From Pampus argenteus (lineage: Eukaryota; Chordata; Actinopteri; Scombriformes; Stromateidae), in the NCBI GenBank assembly GCA_036937835.1, contig CM072875.1, forward strand, positions 11,607,001 through 11,671,000: DNA of 64,000 bases. The letters are read 5' to 3'. How positions within the stretch are numbered: the first letter of the stretch is position 1; each line of letters opens with the position of its first letter. Positions 37,901 through 49,300 of this stretch are shown in pieces. Below the pieces are notes generated by a model that was given only the letters and a program-made list of their open reading frames with translations, had not been told where the DNA came from and did no database searches. Made by a program: the position numbers and the translations under genes.

Positions 37901-40900
37901 ATTTAATATTATTCTAATTGGCAAATATTTTTTAACACAATAAATAATAGTTTGGGATAGTTGAACACAAATTCAATTATTATTATTATTATGTAATTGT
38001 TGCTTGACATGTCAACTGTCAGGCAGAATAAAGAAGAAAAATATGAAGACTGTGAAACTAGCCTGCTGTCCGGCTGCTGTTGCAGCACTGACAGAGCTGG
38101 GAGTGGAGCTAGCAGCGGTAATCACTCCTCCTGTCATCCTCAATGTGGTCGTCCCCGGCTTGGACAAGTGTCCTGCCGCTGCCGCTGTTACCGTCTTTAC
38201 AGAGCCATCAGACAACTTCACCTGTGCACCCTGGGATCCACCCACCACCTGCCAATCATAGAAAAAGAACAAACAGACCACATAAACAAACTAAAACTGT
38301 AAGAAAAAAATCAAAGCTCAATGAATCAATAACAAATTATATCCAGACTTTGACAACCTGTTATGATGTAGACCTGCCTGTTAATAGCAAATGCTTGCAG
38401 CTCTTAAATTTATCAAACCTGGTCAAATGAATGGTAACAACAGCATCATAGAGTACAGTTATTTGTTCCCTATACTGACCTGAGCCAGGATAGCCGCCTT
38501 CTGTCCAGCTGTCACCCGAATGGCCTGCTGGGTAACAGTTGCTGGAGATGACGCTGCATGACCTGTTGAAGTGGAACCTCCCTGCTTCCCTGAACCCTGC
38601 GCCGGCTGCCCAACCAGAAAGGTGCCCTGGATAAAAAAAAAAGAAGGGTTAGAGATGGGGTGAGGATCCCACAAAACATTACAGTGATAAAATGAGCCGA
38701 ATTGCATTAATAATTGGGAGCAGGGTGCAGTTCTATGCTAAGATAATCATAAAACCTGTATAATGCAATGCACTACATTAGTTTACATTCTATAATGTGT
38801 GATGATTGAGTGACATAATATACTGTTTTACAGAATATTAAAATCAGTCTTTTGTAAAATCACACTTAGAAAACACTTCAAAACCTCTAAACTTCAAAGA
38901 CTGATCATTATTAGGAAACAAGTCTCAGATAGTTACATTTAGTAGTACACAATTTAGTAGGAAACCTCAGTAAAACCTCTTAAGACAACTTCATTATATG
39001 CTACTGGCTAAATGCACAGACAGCACTGTACTAAAGCTGGCTGCAGGATCAATGCTGCTTTAATGAATGTGTCTAATTAAAAACATGCTGGGCTCTAGCT
39101 GTGCACTAAAATACATAAGTATGAGATCCACCAAGAAAACAGTCTTGTATAAGGGTATAAAATCTGAAATCTGTTTTTACATCAATTGGGGCGATGAGCT
39201 TTGGATGGATAATGTGCAAATGATCCACAGAATTTGAAAATGAAAAGACTTCAAACACTGCTCAAAACTCACAATGTTGAAAATAAAAAACATTTTATGT
39301 CAAAGAATTTCTGTGAGGTTTGTATTATGATCTAAATGTATTTCTACCCACCTGCGGGGTCTGTTTAAGGATATAGGACGTGTAGGAGAGGTTGGAAGGC
39401 AGGCTGCTTGAAGAGGAAGAGGAGGAGGTCTGAGAGCCCCCAGTGCCTGCTGACGAGCTGCTCTGAGACTGCTGACCTAAATTACAGACAGCCACATATA
39501 CATCAGTCTCAAATCTGATAAACTATGCTTGTTATTCCCTATCACAAATTACAGATTTTTTTATTCATTCATTTGAGTAATTTCAAATAAACACAATTAA
39601 TTCAACTTAGACAAATAGTTTCCGAAGCAGAGTGGTTTACTGTAGTGAAATATTTATTGAAATAATGTAACACAAAGGTATACTAAGTCTCTTTCAGCTC
39701 AATACAATTTGGTGTACAGTGTAAGGGGTTCTAGCTTGCAGTAAGTACCGTATTTTCCGGACTATAGAGCGCACCTAAATATAAGCCGCATCCACTAAAA
39801 TTTGGATGAAATATACCACTGTCACTTTTCTTCTGCGCACTGAAGCCACTGAAGTCATCCTCTTCAGTGTCGGAGTTGAACTGCGTCAGATAATCTCTTT
39901 ATCACATATCATAGCCGCTCTGTTTCCTTCACAGATAGCTAGATCGATGGCATTAAACTTAAAAGCTGCATCATAGGAATTGTTTCGGGGGTTTCACATT
40001 TTGAGGGGGTGAGGGTGTAATAATATTATATACCATGTCTTCAACTTCAGACATGGAGGAAAATGTAAGGGCAAAAGGCTTTCAGCTAGGACCCTGGATA
40101 CTGAGTCACCTACACAATCATGTATTAGTTTTACTTTGTATCAAAACAGAGACACAAGGAGAAAAACTCATTAACACCTAGCAATATATAATGTTCTTAT
40201 CATTACATGACTGCAGCATAACTATTCTCAGGCTTTCCACACTCACTTGAACATCAAATGACCATATAGATGTAAACAGAAGACTATGTTTTTCCTAAAA
40301 ACTATATTTTCACAGTGAGTTGTATTATATTTGAGTGTTTGATATTTTTGTCTTCACCACAACAGATGTTCTATTGATTGAGGAACTGTTATTAGTATTA
40401 CAGGGCTGTTATTACAGGAGCCTTGATGCTGCCAAGCAAGTGAGTTTTTACCTGTCTGCAGTGTGAAAAGTTAGCTAAACGTTAGCCCAACATAACCTGC
40501 AGGAACCGTACATGCACAACATGCTGGTACAGTTTATATATTTTACTGTTGCAGAGGAAACCAATTCCTAATGATGGAAATTGTCTTGTGTCTTGACACA
40601 CAAAAAACTGACCTGACACACATCTGCTAAGTGACCAAGACATACAATATCACATAATGTCATGTTAAACGATGACATGGCTTCCAAGAACTTGCAAGAG
40701 TGTGTGAAGTAAGAGATTGAGAAACAGAACAAAGGAGGGGGGTGGCTAAATCCCTCTTAACTAAGACACTGAGGGTCAGTTCTTTTGCCAGTGTTTCACA
40801 AGAAGTAAATGGTATGAGATTACCTGCACTGGAGGCTCTGAGGATAGCTCCTTGTGGAATGAGAAGCAGCTTGCCCTTGCCTGAGGGGTTCTTACTGTTG

Positions 40901-43359
40901 GTGGTCAAGTAGAGCTTGGTGCCCGGAGGCAAATTGGCAAGATTAGCCAAGTTGTTGGCTGGCAGCTGAAGAGTTGCCATCACTAAGAACACACAGAGAG
41001 AAACATTTATTCATCCACATCTGAATTTGTACTGCAAATGTTGGAGAAGTTAATTGCTGTTGATATAAAAGATTGATACATTTTTTGCTTACATCTGGAT
41101 ATGACTGTTTTCAAATAAGTAGTAGTAAAAGCTTATGTATTCTACAAGCTCAAGGCCTTTCACTCAGACATTATTGGGCCTCATGCAAGAACTACTCGAA
41201 CAAACAGATTTGCTTTGATATTGCACGTGCGAGTGATTTAACAAAATTTGTGGCGTTCAATTACTTTTCACATAAATCATGTGCACTTGTGTGTTTGTGT
41301 ACTCTGACCTCCACTCTTGCCACTTGAACCACCAGCTGCTTTGGTAGCAGGCTGCTGACCAGACAAGCCACTGGCTCCACTGACGATAGCTTTTGCAACT
41401 CCCTGAGCCAAAACCTGCTTCCCACCCATCACCTTGGAGACGGAGGGGTTGCCCTTGGCGACCAAAATCTGCCCACTGCTGATAGCCACCTGTTTGACTG
41501 CAGACTGAAGTGTTGAGCTAACAGGGATACCCAACATCTAAAAAAAGAAAAAGGGGAGTTCCAAAACAATTTTTGAATAACAGTAACTTTTGACAACACA
41601 TTAAAATTCACTAGAATTTTGATTCTATGCAAGCGTGTGTGGGTATATTCAAGAGAGACTGACCTTGCTAGTTGTGGCTCCTGTGGCCCCTGTGGCCCCT
41701 CCTGCCTGTTTCTGGGCCGACATGGAGATCATGTGACCTCCCTTCACTGCAACAAACTGGTGAGCTGCCGTAGCAGCGGGTTGCTGCTGGGTGGTTACTG
41801 TGGAAACCATCTGCTGCTGCTGTGTTGAAACTTCCCCTGGTTCCTGCTTGATAATAACCTGCAGATGAAATGAATGCACATGGAGAGAAGGATGGTAACA
41901 GGAATGCCTCAGTGCCTTGAAATGTCAACAGGTTGTAGATATTGTAGATGTTGTATTTAGCATAAATGATACTCTCTTATGATACATTTTGACATCATCA
42001 TTCATTTATCAAGGTAATGTTTTTATATTCCCATCTGTCCCCTTCGCCCTAGCCTTTCATACAACAGCAGTTGGCAGTAGGCTGCAATGGAGAAGAAATG
42101 TAGAATATGAGCCAATGATGAGTGTCACTGTGATACAACAGATATTTTAAGTTGTATTTCATTCTTTGTGGATGGTGATTGGTTGATGAGCATGTGGGAG
42201 TGAGAGGATTTTACAGTCGTGTATTGACACTTTGTGTGAAACGGAACCAATTCTCGCTGCAAAGCCCCCCCCTCCAATCTTCAGCGTGATGTCCCATTTA
42301 AATAGCTTGCCAAGACACTCACATCTGCTAAAGATAGCACCCTGGCCTGCTATTAATACCACACTGCTTTTTTTAAAGTCATAGATACTACAGGGACAGA
42401 CTATGGCTATAAGAATTCATGATAATGTTGACACCATCAAGACTCCACCAACTTACCTTTACCCCTGATGAGAGGAAGGTGCCGGTATGAACTTTGGGGG
42501 CTGGAGAGCGTGCGCCTTGAGCAGCAGACTGTTTAGCTGAGGGGCTTCCTGTGGAGAAATATACACATAAACACACACACACAATAAGTCATGGGAGAAA
42601 GGACTGTGGTTTTTATTGCTTACTGCAGTTCCTGCCATCTTTTCCAAAACCATCAAGGCCATTGTGGTGAGAGGTGACAGTTTCTTATCAGGGTTGATCC
42701 ACTGAAGTGTTGTAGCTGGCCTGCGTTTACTCACAGAGCCGAGCACTGCTACCGTTTTGTTTCAAGCAGCAGACACTTGTTTCTGCTTCTCCACTGTCAA
42801 CTCTCCATTAATAGGCATAAAATGCACAAAAACATGACTTAACAGCACTTTAACTAAGTTGCCAGAATTAGTGGAGCTGTGCATTTGTGGAGGAAGTGTG
42901 GGAATGGCTTAGCGGGTGAGAAAGAGTGACTAATCTAAGGGAAAGAGCATGAATTTACTGAATTGACCGCTGATGTGTTGAAAACACAACAGCCGTGGTA
43001 AAATAATGCTGTTCCTTGTTGGGGTGAAGCTGACATGAGTCAAACTTGCTCTATCTGAAAGGTAAATATTGTCTTAGCAGAAGATTGCACACCTTGTTTG
43101 TGGGTAAATACATACACAAAATTTTATGTGAGTGTGGGGTCTGATCCAATTCCCACCATCTTTCTAATCTGGTCATAAAACACAGCAGCCCAGTCACCAT
43201 GGTAACCTCTCATCCAGCAACCATCCTGCTGGCTCACCTCATGTCATACTTCATGAGTGCAAAACAGGGACAAAAGAGAGACAACAGATAGAAAGAGTCA
43301 GAAAAAACACAGACAGAAGGGAGGGAGTAGATAAAAAGGAGAGTAAAAGAGAGAGAGAG

Positions 43360-43396
<37 letters not shown>

Positions 43397-46300
43397 AAGA
43401 AAGAGAGAGAGAGAAAGAAAGAGAGAGAGAGAGAGAAGACCTTGGGGGTACTGCTATACAGTACATTCTTCACAGGCATTTTTATATTCTATGTGGGCGG
43501 CTCAGACACTGCTTTCTCGATTTCACTGCAGGCCCCTTTCCGATTTCAAGTGCCACTTTGGCAGTGAGTAGGAGATGTGTACCTGTGGAGGCGGCAGATG
43601 AGGAAGCCATGCCAATCACCTGGCCTGGCTTGTCAACAATGATATAAGGGTTGTTGAGCACTGAGGAAGAGCTCTGCTTGCTGTGGACAGGGGTGGATGT
43701 GGTAGGTGTGCGAGGCAGTGGTGAGTGGCTTGGCGTGGAGATGGGTGACCCTGTGGGGGTAAAAAGTACATGGGCTCAGCTGTTAAGATGAATAATTCTC
43801 TTTAAGGGTGTTAAAATTAAATTAAATTAACATGGAAAAAGGGGGTTGTCAAGATTTTGTCAAATATAAGGGCTAGGTGAATCTAATATGAACCACAATA
43901 AACCATCAATACACATTCACACATGTGCATGTAAATTATTTCTATTCTTTCCACTCTTGGTAACCTTTGTGTCACCATCATTGCCAGACAGTTAGACATT
44001 TATTGAATTTACTAGAGGTTGACTTTGCAGTTATTTGGCCCAACTTAAACCATCTGTAATACAAATGTATGCCTTGCAATTCTGCTCATTTTATCCCTCC
44101 ACAATACAGCTTGTTCCTAAAAATGAATGCATTCCAAATAACTACACCAAGTGAAGGATGAGCATCGATGCCAGAGAACAAAGTGTGCAAAACGCAGACA
44201 GAAGAACAGAATGAGAATGAGTTATCGAACTATGACAAAGTGTAATATCAAGACAGTTAAATGTTCTTAGTGGTGGAGGTATTGTAGCCACATAAAAACT
44301 CAAATAAAACATTTGTTTTGATGAAGGTTGTTATTTGCATACTTATCATTCAATAAGTATCACTGAATAAAGCATCATTCAATTCAATTCAGGACAGCAA
44401 TTTCTCCAATCAGGTTTCATAAAATATCTTATTATGTCTGAGGAAAGGAAAAAGTGATGACAAGAAAAAACCTGAAGAAACGCTGTGACATGGCCACTGG
44501 GTGGAGACAATTACCTGAAACTATTTTACAGCTCATGGTGATTGGTTGGAACGATTTCCCAGGAGACTCAGCAGGGCTGGGTGGCTGTGCTTGGGGAACA
44601 ATTTTACAGCTCGCTGTGATAGGCTGGAACGCGGAGTTCCCATGGGAACCCAGAGTGACCCTGTCACTGGCTTTGGGTCTGGTTGGGGTGCGTTCACCAG
44701 CGGTGAGGACTGAGCTATGACTCCCTGCAGACCTCCCTACCTCTGCTTTGATGAAACCTGGAAGGACATTGTGAGAGTATAAATCACCAATAATCAATTT
44801 CAACCTCATCTAATGTTGCGATTTACATTTTGTCACAGAATTATCCAATTGTAACTGTGAAACAACTGAAAAGTCCAATTTAGTTTTAGGAGAAGACAAA
44901 TAGCATAATTGAAGAGTTCAAACTGACATATTGTGCTAAGAGAACCTAGAGGTCTTCACTCTGCTGCCAGAGTTGATGCTGTCTCTCTATTAGGGTCTGT
45001 TCTGCTCTTCCACAATTTGGATCGGGTCTAATTATCCTTGAGTGTATTTGGACCTGGACTCTTTTGTGAAAATAAATTTATAGGGAGGTTTTTCATTGGT
45101 CCATTTCAAATCGAGCCAACATTTTGGACCTGTAAAGACCTCTACTAGAAACCTCCTACTTTAGTAATTATTCGTTTCTGAATTAACACTCAACATTTTG
45201 GGGTTATCTGCATGAATATGATATCTGGCTACAACCCCTTTAAATTACCGGTAACTGGTTTTGTAGGGAACCTTCTTATTAACCACTAATTATTCATATA
45301 TTGTAAGAAGAAGCAGGATGGCCTACTAGCTAAAAAAGGTTCCACACATAAAAAAAAGAAACACTCCTCACCAGTCCAATATATACACCAACAGGCAGGT
45401 GTGCAAATATCCTACAATGTAAATATATTTTGTCAGGATGGTATTTGAAAAGACAAATGTTTGTGTGTGTGTACCTTTCTCTAAACTGGAATCATGTGAG
45501 ATGGGGGAACTGGAGCGTCCACAAGTCTGAGCCAGGGAGGCTGACATGGGGCTGGCAGCTCTGTGAGTCACCTTGGAGGAAGAGGGCTGAGGGATGAAGT
45601 CGTCCCCTAGAGAGTTCCTATGGAGCTCCACATCCACCACCTGGAACAAATATAGCTCATTGTCAGACTAAAGCTCTGAGAAGTTGTCACTGCAGGAAAA
45701 AGAGTGAGCAAAAGTGTAACTTACAGTTTCTGCCCCCAGTGTCTGCAGCCCAGTGTATGTTCTGTCCAGCTGTAGGAAAAAGAAAAAGAGATCAAAATAA
45801 ACACTTACTGGTGTCAGTGAACTGAATAAATTAGTTGAAATCATAATTAATATTTGTAAAGTCCAATAAACTATAAATGCTATCTATTTGGGCTTTTAAC
45901 ATCCACTTGTAGCTTCTTGTCATGCGTTACATTTTTGTTTTGTTTTACAACACTATTCATATATAATCCTATTACATTCTGTCTTTTCTGAAGTTTGTGT
46001 TGTTTAACGTTACTGTAATGTGTCCGAGCTGATTAAGTAGGTCAAAGTCTTTGTGTGCACATACAAGCAAACTGAAGGGGAAATAAATTATTAATAGTAT
46101 CAAAAAGTAACCGCAAACACAAAATAGATCATAAACCTCAAGTGGTCTATAAGAGACTCGAAAACTGCATGTGAAAAAACACTGTCATTCTAAAGAGGGA
46201 AACAAGCTGGGTGATGATGTGGTCTGACCTTTAACTGGTGGATGATGTCAATACGTTTGTTGCGAGGGTCTTTGAAGTGGATCTGGATCCTCACGGGAAA

Positions 46301-49300
46301 CTCACCCCAACCACGTCGCGTTAAATGAAAGGGCGGCTCACTGAAAACAGACACAAAAAGGCAATATATAACTTTATTAAAATACAAATCTGGTCGAAGG
46401 AAATGCAAAGAGGATGCATCACCATGACTTTGTAGAAAGATACTAAGCTCCCACCCTGGTTTCTGACTTAATAAACTCTTAAAATCAATGCCTCCTCTCT
46501 CAGCTTCTCCCCCTTTGAAGCTTAAGGTTTTCATCCCCTCATAACAGACACTGATCTGACTGACTGCATGTACAAGAGAATGTGTATGTGCATGCATATT
46601 ATGTGTCTATTCAAGTGTACTCTGAGTGGCACATTTCCTTTTTCTGACTTTCATCCATTCCTACATTTACATTCTGGATGTATCGAAAGTCAGCAGAGCG
46701 CAGTGGGTCTGTGTGAGGTTCAACGGGATTGAAGACTTGAGTCAGTCAGGGGGAGCTTATGTGCTGCTGCTACAGCAACATGAGCATCTTGTCAGCTGAA
46801 ACAGCCGGGAGGCTCCAGCTCAGGATAAGGATTGCTGAATGATAAACGAGATCATTTATTTAAAAGCCACAGGCAAAATTAAATCCTTTGCCACTTTCAC
46901 AGGATAAAATGAGATAATAACTACAGAACTTGAGGCCACAAAGCTGTTCCTTCTATGCGACTCTTAAGTTACCTGTGCGACAACAACCTATGAATCTCAA
47001 GGTTTAGGACTACGGCAAGCCTGAAAGACGCACGTTTTTCTGGGCAACTGCACAGTGTGTATGATTTAGGCGTGCCCCCTCTCAGTCGTATTGATGTTGA
47101 CTTCCAGTCTGACACATTATCAGCTAAATGTGGTCACACACTCCACCTAATAATGTGTGTGTGTACATTCTAACTAGTATGAATGCTAACCACCAGCTAG
47201 ATTCAGCTCGAGTCATTATTACTGGGAGTGACATATATTCTTGCTTCATTTTCTATGATAAACATTGAGACTAGAGGATCATTAAATACTCACAAGGGGG
47301 AGCTGTTAAGTAAAGAATTTTCATCATCTGCTTACTGCTGAAAACATGTTGCACAATATAAATAACGGCAGAAATATTTTGTACTATAAAGTTGATCTGA
47401 ATATTGTCATAACATTGAACATAACACATCATGACGTTATCATCCAAAATTGTTTACCTACTTCCTACTTACAGTTTGACAAGTGATATGTGGAAAGAGG
47501 TAGGGCAAACTATTGACCCAGTATAATAATACAAGGTTAGAAGTAAACATAGTGTCTATGGAAGAGGTTTGTCCTTGTCATTTTAACGTTTGTTGTTGCC
47601 TGAGGTAACCAGATAAAATAGTGCTGTGCCTATATCACAAAACAGGCACATGACAAATGACTTACTGATAACGCATCTGTCTCAAATGTGCAGAAAAACA
47701 GATTGGCACAAACCTGACTTCTACTAGGTCATTGGGTTTGTAGCTGGGATGCAGGAAGAACCAGACTTTCTTCACAAAGTGGTTAATGCTGGGTTCCCTC
47801 CTGGAGCCTCTGACGTACACCATCCATTTATGAGTTGACTGGTCGTTTTCTTCTCGCTTATCTGGGGGAATGTACCTGAGGGTGAGAGACAAAGAGCAAC
47901 AACAGCCAGAGCAAGTAAAGAATTAGTGTCAGTAAATGGAAGTAATAATGGACTCAGACTTGTTTTAAGACTGTTTAAAGTTAGTTAAACTACAAAACAA
48001 AGACCTGTGTGATAGGCAGCTGGGTAGGCAAAACAGTAAAGGAACAGTTTTTTTTTTTTCTTTGTATTTCACAAAAGCCTCTTTGAAGGGAAAAAAAGAG
48101 AAACAAATGACGGCTAGTAAATTTATTAGAGAAAAAACATGCATTACCATTTAATGCAAACATTTCAACCTCTTTACAAGAGGCATCTTTTTAAAAGTTA
48201 AGGTGAACTTAAACTAATCTAATCCCTTGTATCTTTTATTAACTGTCCATGACTTCGTCAAGTGAAAACTTTTTTTATGTATAACGATGCACTGCAGCAT
48301 GTGACAAATGACAGTCGCATCTAGCCCTCAAGAGATACTTGGTGTGCACCAGACACATGGTTCTTGTTTCGTAGAATAACAACATCTCAAAGAAGTCAGT
48401 GATCATGATCAGCCCAGGCCAAGAGGAAAATAAATTCGGTAACAAGACAGGACTTGTCACAAGCCTGAGTTATTACTCAGCTCTTCATTGTAGAGTCACG
48501 GAAAAACATGACAAAGTCAAATGAAAGACTCATCTTTAAAAACAATGAAACACACAGGTGCAAATCTTTTGAGGGAGGGACATACCCGTTATGGAGAAAC
48601 TTTGACTCAAATCAAATGACAACTCTACTAGTTCATATTTTGCCTGAGGTTTTGCATGTAATCTTTTCACATCAATAAACATATTTATCCTTGTGTCTAC
48701 TTGTAGTCTGACTGACTTCAGGCAATAAATGAACCACCATTTTGAGTTTGTGTAATTTATGTGCCACACTTGTATATAAAAAGAGTTTTAATAATTCAAA
48801 CAATTTGGCTGCGATAAATAAAAAGTATTTGGCTGTGAGGACAAATACACAGGAGCTGCCAAATCTCCCATTTACAACAACACTTTAGGCAGAATTTAAA
48901 TTCTGCCTTTACTTTAATATTTTTATTTTCTATACATTTTATTTTATTTTATATTTTTATATTGACATCGGGCTGCTCCGGGACCAGGGGTAACCAATTT
49001 CGTTTTATCCCATGTTTTACATGCACTAAAATGACAATAAAACTCCTTGAATCCTTGAAATCCTTGATCCTTGAACACTTCTAGAGCAACAACCAGCCCA
49101 AAGATGAAGTTATTTTATGGCTTATAACTCATTTATAGGTTTCAAATATTGTTAAACTGTTTAACTTTCTGAAAAGCAAAACACTGGGCTACTATGTACT
49201 TTAAGTGATAAAGTATTAGTATTTATCACAAAACAAACAGTGACAAATGAGATGTTTTCTTCTACCTCACAGTCTCATAACTTCCCGAGAGGCTTCTGGC

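Noticed and set aside
43234..43479. Two minus-strand Ser/Leu/Phe-rich open frames
   Set aside because: They are generated by the GA/CT homopurine tract and lie inside a YEATS2 intron.
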